A stretch of 64,000 nucleotides of DNA from Micavibrio sp. (GCA_030824965.1 JAPJQV010000006.1:1-64000), one strand, 5' to 3'. Positions 43,088-53,118 are shown, counted from the stretch's first letter. A program made the numbers and translations. Notes: a model not told the origin generated them from the sequence alone.

Positions 43088-44376
43088 CGACATTTGCTGA
43101 ACTGGGCTTAAGCGAAAATATTTTAAAAGCCGTTGCCGAGCGCGGATATAGTGAAGCCACGCCTATTCAGGCGCAGGCCATTCCCCATATTTTAATGATG
43201 CGCGACCTGATAGGGCTTGCGCAAACGGGAACTGGAAAAACGGCAAGCTTTACTTTGCCAATGATTGAAATTCTGGCCTCAGGTCGGGCAAGGTCTCGCA
43301 TGCCGAGATCGCTCGTTTTGACGCCGACACGCGAACTGGCGGCGCAAGTTGCCGAGAACTTCGATATCTACGGCAAATATCACAAACTAAGCAAAGTCTT
43401 ACTTGTTGGCGGCGAGTCGATGGGCGAACAGGTGAAGCAGCTTGAAAAAGGCGTCGATGTCCTGATCGCCACTCCGGGACGTTTACTGGATCTCTTTGAG
43501 CGCGGACAGATTTTGATGACGGATATAAAAATTCTTGTTATCGACGAAGCGGACCGGATGCTCGATATGGGTTTCATTCCTGATATTGAGAAAATCATAA
43601 GCCGCTTGCCACGAACACGTCAGACGCTTTTGTTTTCGGCTACTATGGCGCCAGAAATTCAAAAACTGACTGAAAAATTCCAGAGCAATCCAAAGCAGGT
43701 ATCTGTTTCCAAGCCGGCAACAACGGCTGATACGATCGAGCAACGTATGATGAAGGTGTCCTTTAAGGATAAAAAATATGCGCTGCGTAGTTTGCTGGAA
43801 CAAGAAAATGTTAAGAATGCTTTTGTCTTTTGCAACCGCAAACGCGACGTCGATATGCTGGGCAAGTGGCTAAAGGAAAAAGGTTTTTCTGCCGCTCCAT
43901 TGCATGGAGATATGGTACAGTCGGTCCGGACAAAAACTCTTCAGGAGTTTAAAGATAATAATATCGTTTTTCTCGTCTGTTCGGATGTCGCAGCGCGCGG
44001 ATTGGATGTCAGTGGCGTTTCTCATGTTTTTAACTACGACGTGCCAATAAATCCTGACGATTATGTTCATCGTATCGGTCGCACTGGGCGGGCCGGACAG
44101 TCCGGCAAAGCCTGGAGCTTATGGGCTGAAGACGACGATAAATTTGTAGATGCCATTTATAAAAGGATAGGTAAAGAGATTGAAACTGTCTCTTATGAAA
44201 AGAAAGTCAGTGAAACCAAAGAGTTAAAACCATTTTTGGAAAAAAAGGATCAAATCGGCAAAGCTCCGTCAGTCAAGCCTGTAAAAGGTTATGATAAAAG
44301 CCGTAAAGCTTATGATGATGACGGTCCGAACAGTTTTACCGACGATAATTTACCAGCTTTCCTGCAGCGGAGATAA
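43084..44376 (+). CDS. DEAD-box RNA helicase (RhlE-like)
   Basis: The 430-residue protein has all DEAD-box motifs: Q motif (ATPIQAQAIP), AQTGTGKTASF, PTRELAAQ, TPGRLLD, DEADRML, SATM, RGLDVSGV and HRIGRTGRAG. It ends with a Lys-rich tail. The start is a TTG overlapping the preceding stop (ttga). Such helicases remodel rRNA or mRNA, often in the cold. The RhlE label is by general similarity. Confidence 0.93.
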   Translation: MTTFAELGLSENILKAVAERGYSEATPIQAQAIPHILMMRDLIGLAQTGTGKTASFTLPMIEILASGRARSRMPRSLVLTPTRELAAQVAENFDIYGKYHKLSKVLLVGGESMGEQVKQLEKGVDVLIATPGRLLDLFERGQILMTDIKILVIDEADRMLDMGFIPDIEKIISRLPRTRQTLLFSATMAPEIQKLTEKFQSNPKQVSVSKPATTADTIEQRMMKVSFKDKKYALRSLLEQENVKNAFVFCNRKRDVDMLGKWLKEKGFSAAPLHGDMVQSVRTKTLQEFKDNNIVFLVCSDVAARGLDVSGVSHVFNYDVPINPDDYVHRIGRTGRAGQSGKAWSLWAEDDDKFVDAIYKRIGKEIETVSYEKKVSETKELKPFLEKKDQIGKAPSVKPVKGYDKSRKAYDDDGPNSFTDDNLPAFLQRR

Positions 44377-44450
44377 AGGCTTTAGATTATTGACTTAAGC
44401 CTGTGTTTAGACGACAAATAGATATATTTAATTCTACACGTTCCCGCCTT

Positions 44451-46670
44451 ATGATTTTACATAGATTGAAATACAAGAAGAAGCTGGCAGGTCTGCTTGT
44501 CGCAACGGTATTATCCGGCGTTGCTTTTCATGCCATAAGCAATGGATATGCGGCTATTCCGTCTGGCGAAGAGGCGCCTGTCGATTTTGCGGCGGCAAGC
44601 GTCGAATATGACGAGGCAAATCAAAAAGTTACAGCGCTCGGCGATGTTGAAATTATTCAAAGCGGCAGAATCGTTAAAGCAGATCGCGTCGTATATGATT
44701 TGAAAACTGAAGTTGTCAGTGCCGAAGGCAACGTTGCGCTTCTGGAAAAAAACGGCGATGTGCATTTTGTTGATAAGGCCGATCTCGCTCAGGCGATGAA
44801 AAATGGCTACATCAAAAAATTGCGAAGCGTGCTGGCAGATGGTTCGCGCTTTACAGCAGAAGAAGGTCGCAGAGAAGATGGCGTTCGCACAGTTATGGAG
44901 GATGCGACTTATACGCCTTGCGAACCTTGTAAGGCCAATCCAGAAAAGCCGCCTTCCTGGCAGATAAGGGCCGACAAAGTCATCCATGATAACGATGAAC
45001 ACACGATTACCTATAAAGATGCTACACTCGAAGTTGCGGGAACGCCGATAGCTTATGTGCCGTATTTTTCCCATCCTGATGGTACGATAAAACAAAAAAG
45101 CGGCTTTCTGGCGCCGATTTTTAATCTGAGCAGTAATCTCGGTTTTTCTGCTACGCCACAATATTATCTGGCAATCGATGAAACACAAGATGCCACTCTT
45201 GGAGTCCGTACCTTTATAGAACACATGCCAATGCTGCTCGGCGAATACCGCAAGCGTTTTAACGATGCCGAGCTTGAGGTTTCTGGCGGCGTAAATTATT
45301 CCGACCGCACTGATAGCAGCGGTGGGGAATACGAATATGTCGATGATGAAATGCGCGGCCATTTTTTTGGTAAGGGGTTGTGGGATATAAATGAAAAATG
45401 GCGAGCGGGCTTTGATGCGGCCGTAGCATCGGATGATCAGTATATGCGTCAGTTCGATATTACGTCAGATGATGTCCTTGAGAATGAAATTTATGTCGAG
45501 CGTTTTGATGATAGAGATTATGCGACTCTTCGCGCATTCAGCTTTCAGGATTTAAGGATCAGTGATCGCGCTGCTGACCAGCCAAATGTTTTACCTGAAG
45601 CACTTGTATCGTTCCTTGGTCAGCCGGGAGATACATTTGGCGGACGCTGGAGTTTTGATGCTTCAACACTTGGTTTAATGCGTGACGGAAGCGGGCAGGA
45701 TGTTTTACGCGGATCGGCTACGGCGGGCTGGGAACGCAAAGATATTTTCGATATCGGATTGGTCAACGTTATTTCAGCCAGCATTCGCGGCGATGTTTAT
45801 AACGTGCCAAAGCGCGATGAAGATTTATTAGGGTCAGGTGACGGGGATTCTTCTTCAAGCCGCTTTTATCCTGTTCTGCATAATGTCACTAGCTATCCGA
45901 TGGTTAATAACATATCTGACGAAGCTCAGGTTGTTTTTGAACCTATAGTGTCATTTACGGCAGTTAGCGACGTAAAAAATAATTCTGACATTCCAAATGA
46001 AGACAGTCAGGATGTTCAACTCGACGCAAATAATCTTTTTGAGCCAAACCGCTTCCCTGGTCTGGATCGCGTGGATGACTCAAGTCATGTCACATACGGA
46101 GCAAGAGTCGGCGCCCACGGGGCAGATGGAAGTATGGGGGAAATTTTCTTGGGTCAAAGTTATCGTTTGGATGACGATGACAATCCTTTCCCGGCAGGCT
46201 CAGGTTTGGATACGCAAACATCCAATTATGTTGGTGAAATCAATGCGATTTTAAAAGGGGATCTGAACGTTAATTACCGTTTTGAGTTATCGTCTCAAGA
46301 TTTTTCTTCGGAGAGGCATGAATTGGATGCAAGTGCAGTTATTGACCGCTTTACATTATCCGGTGCATATTTCTTTGCCCGTTCTTTAGAAGGGACGGAT
46401 CTAACGACAAGTCGTGAGCAGATTTACAGTTCAATCGCCTATGATTTCAGCGATGAATGGCGGAGCACTCTTTCAGGACGTTATGATTTGAGTGAAGAAG
46501 ATCAAGGTCTTCGAAATGCCGGCCTTTTGGTTGAATATCTCGGGCAATGTTATACAGTATCGGCATCAGCGGTACGCAATTTTACTTTTGAATCTACGGG
46601 AGATGCCGGAACAGAGGTTATGCTTCGCGTAGGCCTTAAAAATCTTGGTGAGTTTGGTTCAGGATCCTAA
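44451..46670 (+). CDS. lptD: LPS-assembly protein LptD
   Basis: LptD is the outer-membrane beta-barrel that inserts lipopolysaccharide. The protein of about 739 residues has a signal peptide, an OstA-like N-terminal domain (ALGDVEIIQSGRIVKADRV, LKTEVVSAEGNVAL) and a long barrel ending near GLKNLGEFG. Cysteines in YTPCEPCKANPEKPPSW and GQCYTVS fit the conserved disulfide region. I chose the ATG at 44451; a GTG at 44403 would add 16 residues before the signal peptide. surA, pdxA and ksgA, the usual followers, are absent. Confidence 0.93.
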   Translation: MILHRLKYKKKLAGLLVATVLSGVAFHAISNGYAAIPSGEEAPVDFAAASVEYDEANQKVTALGDVEIIQSGRIVKADRVVYDLKTEVVSAEGNVALLEKNGDVHFVDKADLAQAMKNGYIKKLRSVLADGSRFTAEEGRREDGVRTVMEDATYTPCEPCKANPEKPPSWQIRADKVIHDNDEHTITYKDATLEVAGTPIAYVPYFSHPDGTIKQKSGFLAPIFNLSSNLGFSATPQYYLAIDETQDATLGVRTFIEHMPMLLGEYRKRFNDAELEVSGGVNYSDRTDSSGGEYEYVDDEMRGHFFGKGLWDINEKWRAGFDAAVASDDQYMRQFDITSDDVLENEIYVERFDDRDYATLRAFSFQDLRISDRAADQPNVLPEALVSFLGQPGDTFGGRWSFDASTLGLMRDGSGQDVLRGSATAGWERKDIFDIGLVNVISASIRGDVYNVPKRDEDLLGSGDGDSSSSRFYPVLHNVTSYPMVNNISDEAQVVFEPIVSFTAVSDVKNNSDIPNEDSQDVQLDANNLFEPNRFPGLDRVDDSSHVTYGARVGAHGADGSMGEIFLGQSYRLDDDDNPFPAGSGLDTQTSNYVGEINAILKGDLNVNYRFELSSQDFSSERHELDASAVIDRFTLSGAYFFARSLEGTDLTTSREQIYSSIAYDFSDEWRSTLSGRYDLSEEDQGLRNAGLLVEYLGQCYTVSASAVRNFTFESTGDAGTEVMLRVGLKNLGEFGSGS

Positions 46671-46673
46671 AAA

Positions 46674-47402
46674 ATGACATTTGGCAGCTATAATCCGCGT
46701 CGTCGATATATAGAAAGAGATCGTAAACGTAACAATGCCTTTCTTGCGATGGCCATGGTGCTTCTTGCCGTTGGTATGACCGGTTTCTGGCTTGGTCGTC
46801 AGCATGCCATTTTTCAAATTAACTCGTTAAAAAAAGAAACTGAAGAAGCGCGCACGCAGATGACGGCGCTCCAAGAGGAGCTGACCAAGTTGCGCGCAGA
46901 AACACAGACCGCTAATTCCCGCTTCAATCAGTTGCAGCAACAATATCAGCAGGAGCTTCCGGAAGACGGCCCGATCCGTGAATTAGTAAGCTTGGTAACA
47001 AAACAAATTTCCGACGGCATGTCGGCGGAAAGATTGGCCTTTGTTATTCGCTCCGCACGTCCCCCGAATAACTGTTCCGATCCCGCCAGCAAACGTTTTA
47101 TGATAAAAACGCCTGCATATACAGGGCCTGACAGCTCTGCATCATTTGGAGAAGGTGCTGTCGTAATATCGGGGGTTGGTGCTTCGACGCGTAACCAGAA
47201 AGGCGAGCCGCAAGCGTGGTTCGATGCGACACAACCGATCACTGTGACATTTAAAACGGCGGAAGGTTTGTCGGAAGAAAAGACCGGTACTTTGCCAATT
47301 CAGTATTCCCAGATTGCCAAGGGCAGGGAATACAGGTTTACCTTATCAGAAGGCGGTAAATCTTTCGTCAAAGTAACTTACGATAGTTGCGACTATCCAT
47401 AG
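46674..47402 (+). CDS. Membrane-anchored coiled-coil protein of unknown function
   Basis: The 242-residue protein has a basic N-terminus (RRRYIERDRKRNN), one membrane segment at about 22-42, a coiled coil at about 50-95 rich in Glu, Gln and Lys, and a C-terminal domain of about 130 residues with a Cys in NNCSD and one in DSCDYP. I recognise no named family, though the layout resembles DUF6776-type proteins. It starts 3 bases after lptD and is probably co-transcribed with it. Confidence 0.7.
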   Translation: MTFGSYNPRRRYIERDRKRNNAFLAMAMVLLAVGMTGFWLGRQHAIFQINSLKKETEEARTQMTALQEELTKLRAETQTANSRFNQLQQQYQQELPEDGPIRELVSLVTKQISDGMSAERLAFVIRSARPPNNCSDPASKRFMIKTPAYTGPDSSASFGEGAVVISGVGASTRNQKGEPQAWFDATQPITVTFKTAEGLSEEKTGTLPIQYSQIAKGREYRFTLSEGGKSFVKVTYDSCDYP

Positions 47403-47404
47403 GC

Positions 47405-47725
47405 TTACTTTTTTACCCAGGCACCCTCGATCATTACATATTGCCCGGACGCCATGCGGTATAATTTTTCTGCAGCCAATGCCTGAACTTGCGATACTGG
47501 CACGCCTTGCTTGGCAGCAGTCTCATTATAAACCGCCAGACGGCCCGTATTAGTTTCGGCAATCAAAGCTTTAATTTCCGCAGTCGGGGCTGAAACGGCG
47601 CCAATCAAGCCATCGGGTTTTTCGCCGACATAGCCGGCTTGTTTAGCTGCTGATAAATCCATCGCAAAGGCCGACAAGGGCATAAGAACGATCAAAGCTA
47701 AGATAAGTACGATTGATTTTTTCAT
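47405..47725 (-). CDS. ydbL: YdbL family protein (DUF1318)
   Basis: The 106-residue exported protein has a signal peptide (about 1-22) and the DUF1318 domain with AKQAGYVGEKPDGLIGAV and NETAAKQGV segments. YdbL works with YdbH and YnbE in phospholipid movement between the membranes. It is the last gene of the ydbH-ynbE-ydbL set and is convergent with the coiled-coil gene. Confidence 0.88.
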   Translation of the reverse strand: MKKSIVLILALIVLMPLSAFAMDLSAAKQAGYVGEKPDGLIGAVSAPTAEIKALIAETNTGRLAVYNETAAKQGVPVSQVQALAAEKLYRMASGQYVMIEGAWVKK

Positions 47726-47736
47726 GGTATGTCCTT

Positions 47737-47937
47737 TTATTTCTTTTTTACGCCGAATAATTCCGGGTTTGACATTATTTCTTTATCAAGATCCCGATCA
47801 ACTTTTACACGCACCTCTTGCTCGATCTTTACGTTCATATTTATTTCAATCGGCTTGTCCGGTGCTTCCAGCTTGACAGTCGGTGTGCAAGCGGAAGCCA
47901 GTGTTGCAACTGCTAAAATGAGAATTACAGTTTTCAT
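47737..47937 (-). CDS. ynbE: YnbE-like lipoprotein
   Basis: The 66-residue lipoprotein has a signal peptide ending ASAC (Cys17), then TPTVKLEAPDKPIEINMNVKI, the YnbE signature. In Escherichia coli YnbE forms a bridge with YdbH in the periplasm. Its start overlaps the ydbH stop by 4 bases, and ydbL follows after 11 bases. Confidence 0.9.
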   Translation of the reverse strand: MKTVILILAVATLASACTPTVKLEAPDKPIEINMNVKIEQEVRVKVDRDLDKEIMSNPELFGVKKK

Positions 47938-49484
47938 TTCCGGCCCTCCGTGAGCTGGTTTTTTATAGTGTCATTGAGCGTCCCGGGCTGCAGAGCTTGG
48001 CGCAGGGCTGACGCCAGGGCCCCTTCCAGATTTAAGTTAAGATTTACCGGGCGATTGTCAAATGCCGGGCTTGATCCCTTTGCTTTCAATGCAGTTTTTA
48101 AATTGCCATCAAGAGGACCGCTTGCCGTTAATTCCAGTGTATCGTAGTGATAATCGCTTAACGCCAATATTACAGTTTGCATGCGCGGGTCGTCACCCTG
48201 AAGAGCTGCAGGCAACTCTTTTGGCGTGTATTTGAACGAAGCAGGTTGGTCGCTTCGTAAAACTCCATTTTCGATTGAAACATCTTTACCAAAAAAAATA
48301 AGTGGAATAGTACCGCTGACGCTTCCTGTAGCAGTAATAGTCTTTGAGTCCTGTATCAGGCTTGAAAGTTTCATTTTGGTCAATTGAAGGACAAGGTTGT
48401 TTTTCCTATTTGCTCCATACCATGTAAACGCTTTTACTCTGAGATTACCCCCGGCCAAAGCCGTGTTAATTTCTTCGAAACCTACATCGCCCCTTGGCAG
48501 AAATTGATCAGTAAGTTTGACTTTAGCTGTGATCTCAACCGGGCCTGATTGTGACAATAACTTGTTTTGGATATCGGCTATTGACGCCAAGTCGCCAAGG
48601 GTAGGAGCGGATGCGCTTATGAGGATATTTTTATCAGGTGCCGTATTTAATTCGGCATTCAGGTAAATATTTTGTCCAGTAACCTTCGTTTTGAATATGC
48701 CTGCGGTTTTCAGTCCCGTATCAAAAGCAAGATTAGCGTCTTCGAAAGGATAGTCTTTATATTTCATACCGCCTGCGACGATCTGGCCTGCAGCAGTGAC
48801 TGGCGAGGACTTAAATTCAATCCAGCCTGAAAGGCGGTTGATTGTTAAAGGTTCGACATCGATACTTGTATTCGAAATCTCAGCCTTTCCGCTGAATTTC
48901 TGGTTGCTGTCGATTAGACCTTTTAAATTTATCGTGGTTGTCAGCTGCTGCTGGGAAGAAAAAAACGAAGATGTAACTACATGTCCATTCGAAGAATTAG
49001 CATCAATATTTGTTTTTCCCTGTACGCGGATCGCGCCGATAGGCGTGTCGAAATCGGCGGTCAGATTTTCAAGATAAAAAGATTGAAATGGTAAAGTCTT
49101 TCTTGTCAAGGCTTTCTTGTTACCAAAAGTTCCATCCCATCCTGCAATAGTCATGCGGTTATTAGAATCGATTTCGCCGCTGATAACTATACTTTTGACG
49201 GAAATTTTTTCTGCTTTACCTTTTAACAATCCGACCCAATTGCCGCGAATATCGAGGTCATTTATTTCGGTAAAGCCATTGGCATCCATAAGTATCTTAT
49301 CGATATATATCCCATCTGGCAGAAGCCTGACATTCTCAATATATGCCTTGGGAAACCCGGTTTGGCGAATAACCATTTCAGCCAAAGGCTTTAATCCGAA
49401 GCCGATGATAAAATAAAAAGCACCCATTATTAAAATAATGGCGATTACGGCCAGTTTATTTTTTCTATGGATTTTGAAAGCCAT
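47934..49484 (-). CDS. ydbH: YdbH-like AsmA/TamB-type lipid transport protein
   Basis: The 516-residue protein has one N-terminal membrane anchor (about 10-30) and a long periplasmic beta-rich domain typical of the AsmA-like family that bridges the membranes for phospholipid transport. It is shorter than E. coli YdbH (about 880 residues). The LEGALASALRQALQPG end segment resembles the YdbH C-terminus. Together with YnbE and YdbL it forms the known set. parE lies 6 bases upstream on the same strand. Confidence 0.83.
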   Translation of the reverse strand: MAFKIHRKNKLAVIAIILIMGAFYFIIGFGLKPLAEMVIRQTGFPKAYIENVRLLPDGIYIDKILMDANGFTEINDLDIRGNWVGLLKGKAEKISVKSIVISGEIDSNNRMTIAGWDGTFGNKKALTRKTLPFQSFYLENLTADFDTPIGAIRVQGKTNIDANSSNGHVVTSSFFSSQQQLTTTINLKGLIDSNQKFSGKAEISNTSIDVEPLTINRLSGWIEFKSSPVTAAGQIVAGGMKYKDYPFEDANLAFDTGLKTAGIFKTKVTGQNIYLNAELNTAPDKNILISASAPTLGDLASIADIQNKLLSQSGPVEITAKVKLTDQFLPRGDVGFEEINTALAGGNLRVKAFTWYGANRKNNLVLQLTKMKLSSLIQDSKTITATGSVSGTIPLIFFGKDVSIENGVLRSDQPASFKYTPKELPAALQGDDPRMQTVILALSDYHYDTLELTASGPLDGNLKTALKAKGSSPAFDNRPVNLNLNLEGALASALRQALQPGTLNDTIKNQLTEGRK

Positions 49485-49490
49485 TCTTTC

Positions 49491-51482
49491 TTAAATATCT
49501 ATATCCTGAACAAAACTTGCATTCTGCTGGATAAAGTCGAACCGAGCCTCTGCGTTTTTCCCCATTAGCCGCTCAACAAGATCGTTGATCTCAACGCCCT
49601 CAACAAGTTTTGTAGCTTGCTCTGCTTGCTGCAAGGAAACACGAATTAAAATGCGCGATGATGGGTCCATCGTAGTTTCTTTAAGCTGCTTGGCCGGCAT
49701 CTCTCCCAGGCCTTTAAAGCGGCTGATATCGATCTTGCTTTTGCCTTTGAATTCTTTTGCAATGATGCGGTCTTTGTCTTCATCGTTCATGGCGTAATGG
49801 CTAACATTGCCTGATGTTAATCGGTAAAGCGGAGGCTGAGCAAGATAGAGATGTCCTTTTTCAATGATGCCTCGCATTTGTGTATAAAAGAACGTCATGA
49901 GTAGGGAGCAAATATGCGCCCCATCGACATCGGCATCGGTCATGATAATAACGCGTTCATAGCGTAAATTATTGACATTGAAAGCGGTACCCGAACCGCA
50001 GCCTAAGGCTTGAATTAAATCTTGTATCTCCTGATTGTCGCGTATTTTATCGCGAGTGGCGGAAACAACGTTTAGAATTTTACCTTTAAGCGGCAGGATA
50101 GCCTGAGTTTCGCGATGACGCCCTTGCTTGGCGGAACCTCCCGCTGAATCTCCCTCGACGATAAATATCTCAGTTCCTGCGGCGGCGGATCGGCTGCAGT
50201 CGGCCAGCTTACCCGGTAATCGAAGTTTGCGCGTCGGGGATTTTCTCGACATTTCCTTGTCTTCTTTGGCGCGCTTGCGATACTCAGCTTTCTCGATAAT
50301 CGCTTCAAGTAAGGCTTTTGACCGTGCGGGATCATTTGTCAGCCAATGATCAAAATAATCTTTAAGCGCATTCTCAACCCAGCGTGTCGCTTCGGTAGTG
50401 ACGAGTTTGTCTTTTGTTTGCCCTTGGAATTGCGGATCCCTGATAAAGGCCGATAGCATGATCGCGCCCCCATCCAGAATATCATCAGGTGTAATTTGTC
50501 CGGCTTTCTTGTTTCCGATCAGGTCGGCATATCCTTTCAGGCCTTTTGAAAGCATGCCGCGAAGACCGGCTTCGTGAGTTCCGCCTTGAGGTGTAGGAAT
50601 GGTGTTGCAATAGGAGCGTATGAATCCGTCTTCTTCCGCCAGCCATGATACTGCACATTCAACGCGACCCTTTCCGTCAGGCAACTCGGCTTGAGCATAA
50701 AAAGGCGTTGGAGAAAGAGTCGGTTTTCCTTCTACTTCAGAATTGAGGTAATCCATCAAACCTTTTGGAAATTTAAAAACAGTCTCAGCAGGAATTTTCG
50801 CGTTTCCGTGAATAAGCGTAGGATCGCAAGACCAGGCGATTTCGACACCGCGAAACAGATAGGCTTTAGAACGGGCTAGATTATGGATGCGTATAGGATC
50901 AAACTGTATATCGCCGAAAATCTGCGGGTCGGGATGAAAAAACACTAAGGTTCCGCGGCGGCCTTTGACCGGTCCTAAATCCTGAATTTTGGAAGTGACA
51001 TGGCCTTTCGAATAACTTTGCTTATAAAGATTATTATCACGGGCAACCTCGACCCACATCTCGTCGGATAAGGCATTAACGACCGAAATACCAACTCCGT
51101 GAAGACCGCCTGATGTCTGGTAAGCTTTTCCGGTAAATTTTCCACCGGAATGGAGCATGGTTAGAATGACTTCCAAAGCCGACTTTTTGGGGTATTTGGG
51201 GTGAGGATCAACAGGAATGCCGCGGCCATTATCAGAAATAAGGATACGGTTGCCCTTTTCGAGCTTGATCTCGATGCGGGTAGCGTGCCCTGCAACGGCT
51301 TCATCCATCGAATTATCGAGAATTTCATTGATAAGATGCTGCATAGCATTCTCATCCGTGCCGCCAATGTACATACCGGGGCGTTTACGAACAGGTTCCA
51401 GCCCCTCAAGAACTTCAATGTCTGAAGCGGTATAACTGTCTTGCGGTTTCTTTTTGCTTGCGCCGGAGAATAAATCACTCAT
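49491..51482 (-). CDS. parE: DNA topoisomerase IV subunit B
   Basis: ParE with ParC unlinks daughter chromosomes. The 663-residue protein has an ATPase domain (EILDNSMDEAVAG, DNGRGIPVD, GGLHGVGISVVNALS), the transducer and the TOPRIM motif EGDSAGGSAKQGRHRETQAI and DADVDGAHI. The length and lack of a GyrB insertion support ParE over GyrB. It is the first gene of the parE-ydbH run. Confidence 0.95.
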   Translation of the reverse strand: MSDLFSGASKKKPQDSYTASDIEVLEGLEPVRKRPGMYIGGTDENAMQHLINEILDNSMDEAVAGHATRIEIKLEKGNRILISDNGRGIPVDPHPKYPKKSALEVILTMLHSGGKFTGKAYQTSGGLHGVGISVVNALSDEMWVEVARDNNLYKQSYSKGHVTSKIQDLGPVKGRRGTLVFFHPDPQIFGDIQFDPIRIHNLARSKAYLFRGVEIAWSCDPTLIHGNAKIPAETVFKFPKGLMDYLNSEVEGKPTLSPTPFYAQAELPDGKGRVECAVSWLAEEDGFIRSYCNTIPTPQGGTHEAGLRGMLSKGLKGYADLIGNKKAGQITPDDILDGGAIMLSAFIRDPQFQGQTKDKLVTTEATRWVENALKDYFDHWLTNDPARSKALLEAIIEKAEYRKRAKEDKEMSRKSPTRKLRLPGKLADCSRSAAAGTEIFIVEGDSAGGSAKQGRHRETQAILPLKGKILNVVSATRDKIRDNQEIQDLIQALGCGSGTAFNVNNLRYERVIIMTDADVDGAHICSLLMTFFYTQMRGIIEKGHLYLAQPPLYRLTSGNVSHYAMNDEDKDRIIAKEFKGKSKIDISRFKGLGEMPAKQLKETTMDPSSRILIRVSLQQAEQATKLVEGVEINDLVERLMGKNAEARFDFIQQNASFVQDIDI

Positions 51483-51542
51483 CTTTTAGTCTATTTTTGC
51501 TATAATGGGAAAACTGCTGAATTTGAGCATAGTTCGAAAGCC

Positions 51543-51944
51543 ATGACAATACAAACCACGCTTCCCAAAGACCGCTATCCCGTTATTCGTACAACAGCCA
51601 CATATTCGGATGCAAATCCAGGCGGCGATATTTTCGGTGGATGGCTTTTATCCCAGATGGACGTTGCCGGGGGCGTTTGCGCTTTTGCTTATGTCCGAAA
51701 TAGAATCGTTACAGTAGGGGTTGAAGCGGTATCATTTCATTTTCCCGTCTTTATTGGCGATGAAGTTTATTTCTATGCCGAGATAAAGCGGATAGGCCGG
51801 ACATCCATTACTGTAAAGATTGAAGTTTGGGTTAAACGCAAAGATACATCAGATATAATTCACGTTACAGATGGAATTTATACTTATGTTTCCATCGGAT
51901 CGGACAGAGCTCCGCAGGAAATCACAAAAACTTCTCATGCGTAA
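51543..51944 (+). CDS. yciA: Acyl-CoA thioesterase, YciA type
   Basis: The 133-residue hot-dog fold protein contains DANPGGDIFGGWLLSQMDVAG with the catalytic Asp position, and VGVEAVSFHFPVFIGDEV. It hydrolyses acyl-CoA esters, with broad chain range in the family. It is divergent from parE and overlaps the next gene's start by 8 bases. Confidence 0.9.
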   Translation: MTIQTTLPKDRYPVIRTTATYSDANPGGDIFGGWLLSQMDVAGGVCAFAYVRNRIVTVGVEAVSFHFPVFIGDEVYFYAEIKRIGRTSITVKIEVWVKRKDTSDIIHVTDGIYTYVSIGSDRAPQEITKTSHA

Positions 51945-53118
51945 TTTTCTTGTTATTCTCATCATAGCATGTTTTTCCGTCTCCGCAGTGGCAATCGCAG
52001 AAAGCGATTCTGTGGGACCAAAACTGCTTAAGCTGGACAAAAGCGTTTCAATGTCGAAAGATAAATATATTGAATTAACGCGACCAATTGAAGAAACACC
52101 TCTTGGAAATGAAGCTTTAGCTTATAAAATACGCCTGCCAAAAGACTGGAAAAAGTTCGAAACGGTTTCAGGAAACGAGCGTGAAAATATTCTAAGTAAA
52201 AGAATTCTAGGCAACATCGTGGAATATCTCGGGCCGCCTACGCTGGATTTGCGAAGTTCTTTTCGGATCAGGGCAAATGATCTTTCTTATGATATCAATG
52301 CAAAAGACTGGTTTTTAAGTTACATCACGACAAACAGCTATACTCTCCGCGGAATGGAAGTTTCTTCGGATAAGCGGGCACAGGCGGAATACGTAACCAT
52401 TGGCGACAATGGAACTCAATTTACTGTCAGGGCAGTTGCGCAAATTTCAGGCCCGCGCGTGATTCTCGCGGAATATGTTTCGCCGCTCGAATTCTGGGAC
52501 CAAGAGCAAGATATAATGAAGTGGATTATATCCGGTTTTACATTAACTCATACGGATACGGCGCCAATTGAACCGATACGCAACTATTCCTTTGTTGACG
52601 TTGCCCAGTTCAATTATCCGTCTTCCTGGATTTTGAAAGCTAATCCAGTCACATCCATTCAACGGATGGCCGCATCGCTGATCAATCTAAAAGGCAGTGA
52701 ATCCGGCAAGGCTCCTGTCCGAAGGGACAGTGACCTTGAAAATATATATTTACTCGACGGGCGTATAGATATCTTTGCCGTGGCCAAAAGCCGGGATACA
52801 AATTTAGGTCGTGAACTTGCGCTTCTTAAAGAAGGAATGCTGCAGCGCAAGTTGGTCTTGGGAAGCTTAATCGAGCCTGTCGGAGGCTGGACACATCATA
52901 AAGCCATCCAGTCTTCCAGGATTGAAGTTTACAACGTCAATAACGCTGAAAACAGGCTTTCCAATTACGAGCAATGGATAGCCATTCTTGAAACCCAGGG
53001 GCGGTATTATTTCATTACTCTTTTGACGGTTGGACGAGAGGATAACTTTCTTACTTGGGCGCGGAATGTTAAAGCCTATAACATGGCGGTTACCTCTTTA
53101 TCGCCCGTAGCAAAATAA
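51937..53118 (+). CDS. Exported protein with two similar domains
   Basis: The 393-residue protein has a signal peptide (MRNFLVILIIACFSVSAVAIA) and then two regions of comparable pattern: LAYKIRLPKDWKKFE...ILAEYVSPLEFWDQE with IISGFTLT, and VAQFNYPSSWILKAN...ITLLTVGREDNFLTWARN. Each resembles the PsbP/DUF1795-like fold, in which a Pro-Trp turn near the start and a Trp-helix at the end recur. Domain identity is inference from pattern. It is coupled to yciA by overlap and followed 73 bases on by an amidase gene. Confidence 0.72.
   Translation: MRNFLVILIIACFSVSAVAIAESDSVGPKLLKLDKSVSMSKDKYIELTRPIEETPLGNEALAYKIRLPKDWKKFETVSGNERENILSKRILGNIVEYLGPPTLDLRSSFRIRANDLSYDINAKDWFLSYITTNSYTLRGMEVSSDKRAQAEYVTIGDNGTQFTVRAVAQISGPRVILAEYVSPLEFWDQEQDIMKWIISGFTLTHTDTAPIEPIRNYSFVDVAQFNYPSSWILKANPVTSIQRMAASLINLKGSESGKAPVRRDSDLENIYLLDGRIDIFAVAKSRDTNLGRELALLKEGMLQRKLVLGSLIEPVGGWTHHKAIQSSRIEVYNVNNAENRLSNYEQWIAILETQGRYYFITLLTVGREDNFLTWARNVKAYNMAVTSLSPVAK

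Noticed and set aside
44511..45362. 283-residue open frame antisense to lptD
   Set aside because: It is a shadow of lptD: rich in Cys, Phe, Ile and Arg in a way typical of antisense frames, without a ribosome binding site or a recognisable domain.
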